From NCBI RefSeq assembly GCF_900269665.1, contig NZ_LT985361.1, positions 144,311 through 187,050 on the forward strand: 42,740 bases of DNA. Direction: 5' to 3'. Positions 23,837 through 31,720 of the stretch are shown in pieces. The stretch comes from Nocardia suismassiliense (GTDB lineage: Bacteria > Actinomycetota > Actinomycetes > Mycobacteriales > Mycobacteriaceae). Each line of letters opens with the position of its first letter. Position 1 is the first letter of the stretch. The notes below the pieces were generated by a model. It saw only the letters and a list, made by a program, of their open reading frames with translations, had not been told where the DNA came from and searched no databases. A program made the translations under genes and the position numbers.

Positions 23837-24526
23837 TCAGATTCGGACGAGGACCTGGTCCATGGTTTTGCGGGTGAGGTCGGGGACTACGGCGTGGTCG
23901 GCGGGGTAGCCGATGGGGATTACCGCGAAGGCTTTCTCGTTGCGGGGGCGGTTGAGGACTTCGGAGAGGAACTTCATCGGGCTCGGGGTGTGGGTGAGGG
24001 CGGCCAGGCCGGCGAGGTGCAGGGCGGTGAGCAGCATGCCCACCGCGATGCCGACCGATTCGTCGCCGTAGTAGTGCTTGTAGGTGGTGCCGTCGGGGCG
24101 CAGGCCGAAACGCTGCTGGAAGACGACGAGCAGGTAGGGGGCCTCGGTGAGGTGCGGCTTGTGCTCGTCGGTGCCGAGCGGGCGCAGGGCCGACAGCCAT
24201 TCTTCGCCGAGGCGGCCGTTGTAGGAGATGCGTTCCTCGGCTTCGGCCGCCTCCCGAATCCTGGCGCGCACCTCGGGATCTTCGACGAGGACGAAGGTCC
24301 ACGGTTGTTGATGGGCGCCCGACGGCGCGGTGTTGGCCACCGCGATGGCGTCGAGCACCAGTTGCTCCGGCACCGGATCGGTCGAGAACATGCGCACGGT
24401 GCGACGCTCGTCCATCCGCCGGCGGAACTCGGCCGACTTGGCGAGCGCTTCCGCGACGGGAATCCGGTTGGGGTGGTAAGGAATCGGCTGATACGGATGC
24501 CCGTGCAGCGGTGTCCACGTGGTCAT
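23837..24526 (-). CDS. Iodotyrosine-deiodinase-like flavoprotein (nitroreductase fold)
   Basis: A 229-residue FMN enzyme of the nitroreductase fold that resembles iodotyrosine deiodinase (IYD) more than ordinary nitroreductases. FMN contacts are expected at RRTVRMFS and TAPSGAHQQPW. The three residues with which IYD binds the halotyrosine zwitterion appear in the lid: Glu98 and Tyr102 (ERISY) and Lys123 (DEHKPHL), with the same spacing as I recall for mammalian IYD (E157, Y161, K182). Also shared are the PLGT and LTEAPYLLVVFQQ segments and a C-terminal VPDLTRKTMDQVLV. It has no signal or membrane anchor. Reductive dehalogenation of halotyrosine is the leading hypothesis; activity is untested. 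Confidence 0.87.
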   Translation of the reverse strand: MTTWTPLHGHPYQPIPYHPNRIPVAEALAKSAEFRRRMDERRTVRMFSTDPVPEQLVLDAIAVANTAPSGAHQQPWTFVLVEDPEVRARIREAAEAEERISYNGRLGEEWLSALRPLGTDEHKPHLTEAPYLLVVFQQRFGLRPDGTTYKHYYGDESVGIAVGMLLTALHLAGLAALTHTPSPMKFLSEVLNRPRNEKAFAVIPIGYPADHAVVPDLTRKTMDQVLVRI

Positions 24527-24704
24527 GTTTCGCAGTGTGATCCGCCTGAACCGGACAGGCAACGCTCCCACGAAGTTATCGTCCACTCGGCCAGACAGCC
24601 GGACTGCGTGCCGCTGCCGAGACCGCGCCCATCCGCGCTGTCGTCCGCCACGAATACATGGTGCTTGGCGTTTGCGACCCGAAGCCGACACATGGAGGAA
24701 TGCT

Positions 24705-24836
24705 ATGAGCTCGTTCAGTTTCGATTGGGTTCTGGCTGGTCAGAACGGCGGTGATCCGTTGGCGGCGGCACTGTACGGCCCGCTCTCGATGGTGCTCAAC
24801 ATCCTCGCCGCGCTGCAGACCGGTGAGATCGTCTGA
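24705..24836 (+). CDS. 43-residue hydrophobic peptide with strong ribosome binding site
   Basis: The peptide runs from MSSFSFDWVLAG to ILAALQTGEIV: a polar/aromatic head, a Gly-rich turn (GQNGGDP) and a hydrophobic helix rich in Leu and Ala. GGAGGAA (24694-24700) sits four bases before the ATG, better than most genes here, which argues that it is translated. There is no cleavable signal and no Cys. It ends 21 bases from the convergent tripeptidyl-aminopeptidase-like gene and is divergent from the deiodinase-like gene. The function is unknown; a membrane-active peptide, a small membrane subunit or a signalling peptide are all possible. Confidence 0.6.
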   Translation: MSSFSFDWVLAGQNGGDPLAAALYGPLSMVLNILAALQTGEIV

Positions 24837-24857
24837 CGCACGGTCGCGCCGAACGCG

Positions 24858-26432
24858 TCAGCGCACAGGCAGTGGTGCTTCCGGTGCGTGCGTGATCGCC
24901 ACCTGCCCGGTGCGCAGATAGGTCATCACGGCCTCGTCGACCGCGGGATTGCCGCGGCCGAAGTTCCCGTGATCCCCACCCTCGACGGTGACGAGGGACC
25001 CGTTCAGCGCACGCGACATGGCCGGTCCGCCTTCGTATTTGGTGAGGGCGTCGTGCTTGCTCTGGATGACCAGCGGCGCGGTGGCGAGCCCGGCACCACT
25101 GATCGCGACCGGCGTGGTGACGGGTTTCCAAGAGCCGCAAGCCATTCCGGAGCGAACCAGGTCGGCCCTGGCGTCCATGGCATTGCCGCCGGAGGCGATG
25201 GTGGCAATCGCCGAGCCGATGACGTCCAGGCGGCCGGGGATGGCGTTTTCGTTGCAGGTGATCGCGGCGAAGACGGAACGCCCGGTGGTGTCGGTGGCGG
25301 TGGCGCCCTCGATGGTGCGCAGGCGGTGCACGTTCGCCGGGTTGGCGAGCGCATCGGCCATCGCGCGGGCGAAGGTGGGCCAGTAGGTGCGGGTGTAGGT
25401 GGCGACCGAGGTGGCGCCGAGCAGTGGACCCTGCGTGGTGGCGCCGCGAGAGATCAAGGTGCGCAACAGGTTCTGCAGTTTGCCGGTCTGTTCCAGACCA
25501 CCGTTGTAGCCGTCGCGGGCGATCTCGGCCAGCGGTTCGGGCAACGAACCGGGCAGGTCGGCGAGGCTGGCCGGTGGCGGGGTGAGGTTGGCGTACCAGC
25601 CGCCACCCTGGTCGACGGCGAGACGTACCCAGTTCTGATAGACCTGCAAAGCGGTGTCGCCGAGGTGATATTCGGAGCTGTGCTCGGCGATCCAGGTGAA
25701 CAGATCGTCGAGCCGCTGCTTGCCCGCGATCTGCTGCTGAGCGAACTCCTCGGTCCACACCCAGTCGGGATTGACGTTGGAGTCCAGCACCATTCGCTCG
25801 ACCCGGTCGGGGAACAGCGAGGCGTACACCGCGCCGAGGTAGGTGCCGTACGAAGTGCCGAGGTAACTGATCCGCTCCAGACCTAGTGCCGCACGCACGG
25901 CGTCCATATCGCGGGCGGTGTTCTCGGTGGTGATGGTGTCGAGGTAGCCGGGCAGCGCGGCGTCGCACGCCTTCTTGATGGCGTTGCGGTCGCCGCCGCC
26001 GAGCGACACCGGCCCGCCGTCCCCGGTCGCGCAGTCCAGCGGGGTGGCCCAGCGCAATCCGCGCGGCTGCACCGCGATCCGGTCGTAGTGGGTGGTCAGC
26101 TCGGCGGGAAATACGTCGGTCCGCTGGCCCCAGAAGTCCAGTCCGTCCGCGCCCGGCCCACCCGGATTGGCGAAGACGACACCGCGCCGTGCACCGGTCG
26201 CCGCGATCCGGCTGACGGTCACCTCGATCTTCGGCCCGTCCGGTTCCGCGTAGTTCATCGGCACCTCGACGACGGCACACCGCACGCCGTGACCCGCGGC
26301 CACCGACCCCGCCGGGCAGTCGCCGAAGGACGGACCCGGCGCGGCCGCGGCCGGACCGGACATGATCGATCCACCGAGCAGGCACGCGGCCATGGCAGCC
26401 GCGGCACCGGAGAACAGCCGAACCTTCATCAT
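24858..26432 (-). CDS. Secreted alpha/beta hydrolase, tripeptidyl aminopeptidase type
   Basis: A 524-residue exported hydrolase. The signal peptide covers residues 1-35 and ends SGPAAAAPG. The oxyanion-loop motif is FANPGGPGADG, the nucleophile Ser is in LGTSYGTYLGAVYA, an acid candidate is in SKHDALTKYEG, and the catalytic His is in VEGGDHGNFGRG near the C-terminus within a TAP-C domain. It is similar in plan to Streptomyces SlpD/SlpE and mycobacterial CaeA-like enzymes, which remove N-terminal tripeptides or hydrolyse esters outside the cell. The segment usually read DPRGVGRS is QPRGLRWA, a notable change. The start at ATG 26432 follows GGAGG. Confidence 0.88.
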   Translation of the reverse strand: MMKVRLFSGAAAAMAACLLGGSIMSGPAAAAPGPSFGDCPAGSVAAGHGVRCAVVEVPMNYAEPDGPKIEVTVSRIAATGARRGVVFANPGGPGADGLDFWGQRTDVFPAELTTHYDRIAVQPRGLRWATPLDCATGDGGPVSLGGGDRNAIKKACDAALPGYLDTITTENTARDMDAVRAALGLERISYLGTSYGTYLGAVYASLFPDRVERMVLDSNVNPDWVWTEEFAQQQIAGKQRLDDLFTWIAEHSSEYHLGDTALQVYQNWVRLAVDQGGGWYANLTPPPASLADLPGSLPEPLAEIARDGYNGGLEQTGKLQNLLRTLISRGATTQGPLLGATSVATYTRTYWPTFARAMADALANPANVHRLRTIEGATATDTTGRSVFAAITCNENAIPGRLDVIGSAIATIASGGNAMDARADLVRSGMACGSWKPVTTPVAISGAGLATAPLVIQSKHDALTKYEGGPAMSRALNGSLVTVEGGDHGNFGRGNPAVDEAVMTYLRTGQVAITHAPEAPLPVR

Positions 26433-26661
26433 GTTTCGTACCTCCACGGGCCGCCGCCACGCGCGCGTGCGCGACCCCGATCATGAGCATTCTGCGCAGG
26501 CCGGGAGCGAGGAGACAAGTCGAGCGACCGATTTCGCCGGTCACGCGCGGCAATCGGCGGCTGAGCCACTACCCGTCGGCGGACCGCACGGGAACCGAGC
26601 GGACCGGACGGTAGGCGTTGCGGAATGCGCGGATGACGTCGCACGGGAGTAGCGTCGAGCC

Positions 26662-26973
26662 ATGTCGACGGAGGTCCGTATCAACACCGCGCTGGAACGC
26701 TTCGAGCTCTATGTCGACGACGCGAACGCCGGGTACGTCGAATATCAAGACACCCAAGCCGAACGCGCGTTCGTGCACACCGAGATCTACCCCCGCTACG
26801 AGGGCCAGGGCTACGGCCGCGTACTGGTCGAGGCGGCGTTGAACAGCACCGCCCAGGACAAACTGGGTGCGCTCCCCATGTGCCCGATGGTGCACCACTT
26901 CATCGAGACCAGGCCCGAATACCTGGTGATGGTGCCGCATTGGGCGCGCGACAGTTTGAACCTGCCTCAGTAA
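26662..26973 (+). CDS. Small GNAT-like acetyltransferase (YidJ/COG2388 type)
   Basis: A 103-residue protein. It has a beta-strand-rich first half (RFELYVDDANAGYVEYQD), then the acetyl-CoA-binding region with the P-loop YEGQGYGRVLVEAAL, and the family end CPMVHHFIETRPEY. This is the compact family with about 95 residues. The substrate is unknown; self-acetylation of small proteins has been reported for relatives. It starts at ATG 26662. Its last seven bases overlap the 3' end of the convergent acyltransferase gene. Confidence 0.87.
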   Translation: MSTEVRINTALERFELYVDDANAGYVEYQDTQAERAFVHTEIYPRYEGQGYGRVLVEAALNSTAQDKLGALPMCPMVHHFIETRPEYLVMVPHWARDSLNLPQ

Positions 26974-27728
26974 GCGGCGACCGCCCCGTCGAGCGCCTGT
27001 TGCAGATCGGCGCGCACCAGTCGCGCGATATCGCCGGGTTTGTTCGGCAATTCGGTGATCGGCTTCCCGAAGTAGAAGCTGGCCGACTTGGCCTCCTCCT
27101 TGTTCGGCTGCACGGTGGGGTCCAGGCGCGGCCCATAACTCAGACCCATCGACACCAGCACCGGCTCGACGCCGAGCTTCATCGCGCGAAAGGCGATGTG
27201 CCCGATGCCGCTACCGACCGGCTGCACCTGGGTGGGGTCGACCTCGTTGCAGGTGCCCTCCGGGAATACCGCCACCCCGTCGCCGCGCGCGATCCGCTGC
27301 GCGCAGATATCCATCATCCGCTGCCCAGCCGCATTGACCGCCCGGATCCCGTGATCCTTGCCGCGGAACACCGGTATCCCGCCCATCATGTCGATCTTGC
27401 GCCGCTGCTCGGGCTCCTCGAACAGCTCGTCCTTGGCCAGCACCCGCACCCGCCCGATCACCGGTCGCAACGCACTGCGCCACGCCGCCGCCGCGACCGT
27501 ATACGGATCGTTCTCGGAAAGATGATTGATCGAGATCAACAGCGGTCTGCCCTGCCGAATCGCGGCCCGCAAACCGGCGCGCGCACCCTCGGCGTACGCG
27601 ACGCGGGGATAGTAACGACGGGCCAGAATGGCGTACGCACCCCAGGCTTTCAGCCGATTCTGGCGATGCTCGAGATAGAAGTCGTACACGGTGTCGCTGT
27701 TCTCGAGGCGCACCTCGGGCGGTTCCAT
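26967..27728 (-). CDS. Lysophospholipid acyltransferase family protein
   Basis: A 253-residue PlsC-type acyltransferase. The catalytic HX4D motif is INHLSEND, followed by a glycerol-phosphate-binding FPEGTCNEVDPTQVQP and a later VEPVLVSMGLSYGP. It has no obvious membrane span and may be peripheral. It probably transfers an acyl group to a lipid acceptor, in phospholipid or specialised lipid synthesis. ATG 27728 (MEPPEVRLENSD) is preferred; an in-frame start at 27791 would add 21 Arg/Gly-rich residues. It is divergent from the YqgE gene, with 115 bases between. Confidence 0.87.
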   Translation of the reverse strand: MEPPEVRLENSDTVYDFYLEHRQNRLKAWGAYAILARRYYPRVAYAEGARAGLRAAIRQGRPLLISINHLSENDPYTVAAAAWRSALRPVIGRVRVLAKDELFEEPEQRRKIDMMGGIPVFRGKDHGIRAVNAAGQRMMDICAQRIARGDGVAVFPEGTCNEVDPTQVQPVGSGIGHIAFRAMKLGVEPVLVSMGLSYGPRLDPTVQPNKEEAKSASFYFGKPITELPNKPGDIARLVRADLQQALDGAVAAY

Positions 27729-27843
27729 GACACGGACTCTACGACGCCCGAATCCGCCCGACACCGGCCCCCGACCCAAAATTCCGGCCACTTAACTCGT
27801 CTGCGGAAGCGCATATCCACGAAACAACTGCGATGATGTCCGA

Positions 27844-28488
27844 GTGGCACGCGCAGACGACCCGGATGATCGGAAAACTCGCGGCGGGCACGGCGACCGT
27901 AAGCGGCGAGATTTCCGGCACGGCGAGCAGGTGGTGCGCGCCGGCACGCTGCTGGTGTCGGCGACCGAGCTGGCCGAACCCACCTTTCGGCGCACCGTTG
28001 TCTACATCATCGAGCACAACGAGGCGGGCAGCCTCGGCGTCGTGCTGAACCGGCCCAGCGATACGGCCGTGCACGACGTGCTGCCTCGCTGGACGGAGGT
28101 GGCGGCCGCGCCGCGCACCCTGTTCATCGGCGGCCCGGTCAAACGGGACGCGGCACTGTGCCTCGGCACCGTGCGCGTCGGCGCGACCATCGACGGCGTC
28201 CCCGGCCTGCGCCGGATCGACGGCCGGGTGGTGCTCGTCGACCTGGACGCGGATCCGGAGGAGATCGGCAGGCTGGTCGAGGGCATCCGGGTGTTCGCGG
28301 GATACGCGGGCTGGACCTTCGGGCAGCTCGAGGGCGAGCTGGAGAACGACGACTGGATCGTGCTGTCCGCGTTGCCCTCCGACCCGATCAGCACCGGCCG
28401 CGCGGACCTCTGGGCGCACGTCCTGCGCCGCCAGCCCCTGCCCCTTTCACTGCTGGCAACACACCCGATCGAACTCGAACGAAATTGA
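27844..28488 (+). CDS. YqgE/AlgH family protein
   Basis: A 214-residue protein closely matching the mycobacterial family member Rv0038: VRAGTLLVSATELAEPTFRR, then VVLNRPSDTAVHDVLP, FIGGPVKRDAALCLG, AGYAGWTFGQLEGELENDDW and the C-terminal LRRQPLPLSLLATHPIEL. The N-terminal 30 residues are polar, charged and not conserved. It starts at GTG 27844 without a clear ribosome binding site. The biochemical function is unknown although the family is widely conserved. It lies 62 bases upstream of the sigma factor gene but is probably not cotranscribed, because a promoter lies between. Confidence 0.92.
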   Translation: MARADDPDDRKTRGGHGDRKRRDFRHGEQVVRAGTLLVSATELAEPTFRRTVVYIIEHNEAGSLGVVLNRPSDTAVHDVLPRWTEVAAAPRTLFIGGPVKRDAALCLGTVRVGATIDGVPGLRRIDGRVVLVDLDADPEEIGRLVEGIRVFAGYAGWTFGQLEGELENDDWIVLSALPSDPISTGRADLWAHVLRRQPLPLSLLATHPIELERN

Positions 28489-28503
28489 GATGTGCGCTCC
28501 GAT

Positions 28504-28532
28504 TGAACCGTTCACCCCTGCTGATTCGTGGG
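28504..28532 (+). promoter_or_regulatory. SigL-type promoter of the sigma/anti-sigma operon
   Basis: TGAACC (28504-28509) and CGTGGG (28527-28532) are spaced by exactly 17 bases. This fits the mycobacterial SigL promoter pattern (TGAACC, then CGT...) as I recall it. The element lies just upstream of the sigma factor gene, whose product resembles SigL, and so predicts autoregulation. GGAGGTGA at 28540-28547 is the ribosome binding site. Confidence 0.72.
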
Positions 28533-28550
28533 ATGAGCGGGAGGTGAGCA

Positions 28551-29060
28551 ATGCCCGACAACCGTACGGAGTTGTTGCGGGTCCTGTACGACGAACACGC
28601 GGCCGCGCTGTGGCGGTACACGCTCGGTTTGGTGCGCGACCCCGGCCGGGCCGAGGACATCGTGCAGGAGACGTTGCTGCGGGCGTGGCAGCGCCCGAAC
28701 GTATTGGATCAGTCCGACACCTCGGCGCGCGCGTGGCTGTTCACCGTGGCCCGCAATCTCGCCGTGGATGAACATCGCAGCGCCCGCAACCGGCGCGAGT
28801 TCCGCACCGACGCACCGCCCGAGCAGGCCACCCCCGACCAGGCCGACCGCGCGCTGGACGGCTGGGTGGTCGCGGACGCGTTGGGCAGGCTCAGCCCCGA
28901 TCATCGCGAGGTGATTGTGCGGGCCTACTATCGGGGCCTTTCCACACATCAGATCGCCGCGGAACTCGACATTCCGCCGGGCACGGTGAAATCGCGAATG
29001 CACTATGGCATGCGGGCACTACGGCTGGCATTACAGGAGATGGGGGTGACGAACCAATGA
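28551..29060 (+). CDS. sigL: SigL-like ECF sigma factor
   Basis: A 169-residue sigma-70 factor of the extracytoplasmic type. Region 2 shows LYDEHAAALWRYTLGLVRDP, then EDIVQETLLRAWQRP and ARAWLFTVARNLAVDEHRS. Region 4 shows LSPDHREVIVRAYYRGLST, then QIAAELDIPPGTVKSRMHYG. The whole chain is close to M. tuberculosis SigL, including the LRLALQEMG ending. ATGA overlap with the next gene couples it to its anti-sigma factor. The promoter ahead of it matches SigL specificity. In mycobacteria SigL controls envelope and oxidative-stress functions; the same role is inferred here. Confidence 0.92.
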   Translation: MPDNRTELLRVLYDEHAAALWRYTLGLVRDPGRAEDIVQETLLRAWQRPNVLDQSDTSARAWLFTVARNLAVDEHRSARNRREFRTDAPPEQATPDQADRALDGWVVADALGRLSPDHREVIVRAYYRGLSTHQIAAELDIPPGTVKSRMHYGMRALRLALQEMGVTNQ

Positions 29061-29788
29061 ACGAACTCGCGGATGACTACACCACGTGGGACGCGCCTTA
29101 CGTGCTCGGCTCCCTGACCCGGACCGAACGCCGGGAATACGAGGAGCATTTGGCCGGCTGCCCCGCCTGCCAGGCCGCCGTCGCCGAGCTGGCCGGAATG
29201 CCCGGCATGCTCGCCATGGTCGATCCGGCGACCGCGCTGGCGATGCTCGAGTCGCCCGAAGCCGGTGCGGCGGACGCGGGCTCGCCGCCGCCCGAGGCGG
29301 GCCCTCCGGTACCGCAATTGCTGCCGAGGCTCGCTGCCGAGGCCGAGAAACGCAGGCGTCGCAGCCGGTGGGTGTCCGTCGGTGCCGCCGTAGCGGCCGC
29401 TGCCGCCGCGGTGGCCATCGCGGTGCCGGTGGTCGCCACCGTCACCTCGTCGGACACGCCAACCACTGAACAGGTTGTCGCCGAACGCAGTATGCAGGCG
29501 CTCGAGCCGAGTCCGGTGACGGCGAGTTTCAAGGTCGTGCGGGCCGACAACCGGACGCGCATCGTGATGAGCTGCAGTTACGGACCGAGTAACCAGCAGT
29601 ACAGCTGGACGTTGAAGCTGTTCGTGCTCGGCACCGACGGCAGCCAGACCGAACTCGATCAGTGGCCGGCCGGTCCGGGCACCGAGCTGACCATCGACCG
29701 GACCATCGACAAGGCACCGGACCAGATCCGAGCCGTGGAGATCCGGTTGGCGTCCACCGGCAAAACGCTGCTGTCCGGCACGGTCTGA
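29057..29788 (+). CDS. rslA: RslA-like zinc anti-sigma factor
   Basis: A 243-residue membrane anti-sigma factor. The N-terminal zinc motif HLAGCPACQAAV (H-x3-C-x2-C) follows WDAPYVLGSLTRTERREYEE, matching RslA. A flexible Pro/Ala-rich linker leads to one membrane span (residues about 110-132, Ala/Val-rich) and an extracellular beta-rich domain with one Cys (CSYGPSNQQYSW). It should hold the preceding sigma factor inactive until oxidation or proteolysis releases it. It overlaps the sigma gene by four bases and is followed by a strong terminator. Confidence 0.92.
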   Translation: MNELADDYTTWDAPYVLGSLTRTERREYEEHLAGCPACQAAVAELAGMPGMLAMVDPATALAMLESPEAGAADAGSPPPEAGPPVPQLLPRLAAEAEKRRRRSRWVSVGAAVAAAAAAVAIAVPVVATVTSSDTPTTEQVVAERSMQALEPSPVTASFKVVRADNRTRIVMSCSYGPSNQQYSWTLKLFVLGTDGSQTELDQWPAGPGTELTIDRTIDKAPDQIRAVEIRLASTGKTLLSGTV

Positions 29789-29794
29789 CAACAG

Positions 29795-29830
29795 ACCGAG
29801 CCCCCCGCCGGATCGGGCGGGGGGCTCGGT
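29795..29830. terminator. Strong bidirectional terminator
   Basis: A perfect 15-bp stem, ACCGAGCCCCCCGCC (29795-29809) pairing with GGCGGGGGGCTCGGT (29816-29830), closes a six-base loop. It sits between the convergent anti-sigma and ABC permease genes, seven bases after the former's stop, and can serve both directions. There is no T-run, as usual in high-GC species. Confidence 0.85.
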
Positions 29831-29852
29831 ACCCCTCATCGTGCGGTCGTGC

Positions 29853-30623
29853 TCACTGGGTCTGACGGCGGAAAGTCGAGTTGGCCCAGAAGAATCCGGC
29901 GGCGGTGAGACCGGCGCACCAGGCGAGCGCGAGGATGCCGTTGTTGCCGATCTCGCTGCCCATCAGCAGGCCGCGCACGGTCTCGGTGATCGGCGTGAAC
30001 GGCTGGTACTCGGCGAACTGGCGCAGCCCGACGGGCATGGTGTCGGTGGCGACCAGGCCGCTGCCCAGGAACGGCAGCATGATGATCGGGAAGACGACGT
30101 TGCTCGCGCCCTCCGGGTTCGACGACAGCAGACCCAAGGCCACTGCGAGCCAGTTCAATCCGAAGATGGTGAAGCTGAGCAGACCGAACGCGGCGATCCA
30201 TTCGACGACATTGGCGTCGGGGCGCCACCCGATGAGCAGCGAGACCGCGGCCATCAACACGATGCCGCCCAGCGCTTGCAGCAGCGCACCGAGCACGTGA
30301 CCGGTCAGCATCGACGACTGCGTGATGCCCATGGTGCGGAACCGGTTGACGATGCCCTTGGACGTATCGGAGGCGATGGACACCGCCACCGACGCCGTGA
30401 TGTAGGCCGGGACCATCAGCAGCATGCCTGGCGCGAGGTAGTCGATATAGTTTCCGCCGGAAGACTTTTCGAGTGCTCCGCCGAAGACGAACTTGAAGAC
30501 CAGCAGCAGGACGGTCGGCATCACGACGACGCCGATGCTCATGCTCGGATAGCGCTTCGCGTGGGTCAGATTGCGCCGCAACATCGTTGCGGAGTCGGCG
30601 AGTGCGTAGGACATGGTGCTCAT
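29853..30623 (-). CDS. DrrB-like ABC transporter permease
   Basis: A 256-residue ABC-2 permease with six spans. Family features are the N-terminal DSATMLRRNLTHAKRYPSM, the SIASDTSKGIVNRFRTMGIT loop, and the late YQPFTPITETVRGLLMG segment typical of daunorubicin-resistance DrrB relatives. It overlaps the ATPase gene by four bases (ATGA). With that ATPase it forms an exporter, probably for a hydrophobic drug or lipid. There is no biosynthetic cluster immediately next to it, unless the ThDP/KAS III locus 2 kb upstream provides the substrate, which cannot be shown. Confidence 0.9.
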   Translation of the reverse strand: MSTMSYALADSATMLRRNLTHAKRYPSMSIGVVVMPTVLLLVFKFVFGGALEKSSGGNYIDYLAPGMLLMVPAYITASVAVSIASDTSKGIVNRFRTMGITQSSMLTGHVLGALLQALGGIVLMAAVSLLIGWRPDANVVEWIAAFGLLSFTIFGLNWLAVALGLLSSNPEGASNVVFPIIMLPFLGSGLVATDTMPVGLRQFAEYQPFTPITETVRGLLMGSEIGNNGILALAWCAGLTAAGFFWANSTFRRQTQ

Positions 30624-31600
30624 GCGACGGTTTCCTTTTCGGAGGTCGGCTGGCCGGTGAGAGTGAGGAAGACATCGTCGAGGTTGGGCGTGTGCACGGC
30701 GAGCCCCTCGACCTCGATCTGCTCGTAGTCGAGTCGATCCAGCAGGGCCCGTAGGGATTTCACACTGCCATCGCTCGGTACCGCGAGGGTCAGATCGTCA
30801 TCGTCATCGTCGTCATCGACCAACTGCGCGGCGACACCCAGTGCGGCGGACGCGGCGAACAAGGCGGTGCGGTCGGCGAACTGCAACCGGATATGCCCAC
30901 CCGGCACCAGCCGCTTCAGTTCCGCCGCAGTGCCTTCCGCGACGATCCGGCCGTGGTCGAGCACCGCGATGCGGTCGGCCAACTGGTCGGCCTCCTCCAG
31001 ATACTGCGTGGTGAGGAAGACGGTGACGTTGTAGTCGTCGACCAACCCGCGGATGAGATCCCAGATGACCCGGCGGCTGCGCGGATCCAGACCGGTGGTC
31101 GGCTCGTCGAGGAAGATGATGCGCGGATCACCGACCAGGGTCATCGCCAGATCCAGCCGCCTGGTCATGCCGCCGGAGTAGGTGGACGCGGGCTTGTCGC
31201 CCGCCTCGACCAGGTCGAATCGCGCCAGCAGATCCGCTGCCAGCCTTTTGCTTTCGCGCCGCGGCAGATGCTGCAGATCGCCCATCAGGATCAGGTTCTC
31301 CCGGCCGGTGAGCAGTTCGTCGACCGCGGAGAACTGGCCGGTGACCCCGATCGCCTTACGCACCGCGTCGCGTTCGGACTCGACATCGTGGCCGCCGACC
31401 CGGGTTTCGCCGTCGTCGGCGTGGATGAGGGTGCTGAGGATCTGCACGGTGGTGGTCTTGCCCGCGCCGTTCGGGCCGAGCAGCGAGTAGACCGTGCCCT
31501 CGGGGACGGTGATGTCGATGCCGTCGAGCACCACGTGCTCGCCGAATGATTTGCGCAGGCCCAGTGCCGAGATGGCGGGTGCGCGATGGCCGTTGACCAT
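30620..31600 (-). CDS. DrrA-like ABC transporter ATP-binding protein
   Basis: A 326-residue ATPase. Walker A is LLGPNGAGKTTTVQIL, the Q-loop region is VTGQFSAVDELLTGRENL, the signature is YSGGMTRRLDLAMT, and Walker B is IIFLDEPTTGLDP. The H-loop position is Gln (TTQYLEEADQLADRI), as in DrrA proteins. The C-terminal domain contains a run of eight Asp near residue 270. The start at ATG 31600 has AAAGGA upstream. A 12-base perfect palindrome, CATGCATGCATG (31636-31647), lies 36 bases before it and may be an operator. Confidence 0.93.
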   Translation of the reverse strand: MVNGHRAPAISALGLRKSFGEHVVLDGIDITVPEGTVYSLLGPNGAGKTTTVQILSTLIHADDGETRVGGHDVESERDAVRKAIGVTGQFSAVDELLTGRENLILMGDLQHLPRRESKRLAADLLARFDLVEAGDKPASTYSGGMTRRLDLAMTLVGDPRIIFLDEPTTGLDPRSRRVIWDLIRGLVDDYNVTVFLTTQYLEEADQLADRIAVLDHGRIVAEGTAAELKRLVPGGHIRLQFADRTALFAASAALGVAAQLVDDDDDDDDLTLAVPSDGSVKSLRALLDRLDYEQIEVEGLAVHTPNLDDVFLTLTGQPTSEKETVA

Positions 31601-31635
31601 GGCGGTCCTTTCAGAAAAATGGATTAGCGAATGCG

Positions 31636-31647
31636 CATGCATGCATG
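31636..31647. promoter_or_regulatory. Palindrome upstream of the DrrAB-like operon
   Basis: CATGCATGCATG is a perfect 12-base palindrome made of an ATGC repeat, 36 bases upstream of the ATPase start and within the 120-base gap after the EXLDI-type gene. Its position suits an operator; no binding protein can be named. Confidence 0.35.
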
Positions 31648-31720
31648 ACTGAGTTACACCGCACCCGGTGTCCCGGTGCGGCTCGAGCTGTTGCTGTTCA
31701 GTTGTGCGGCGGCTCCTCGA

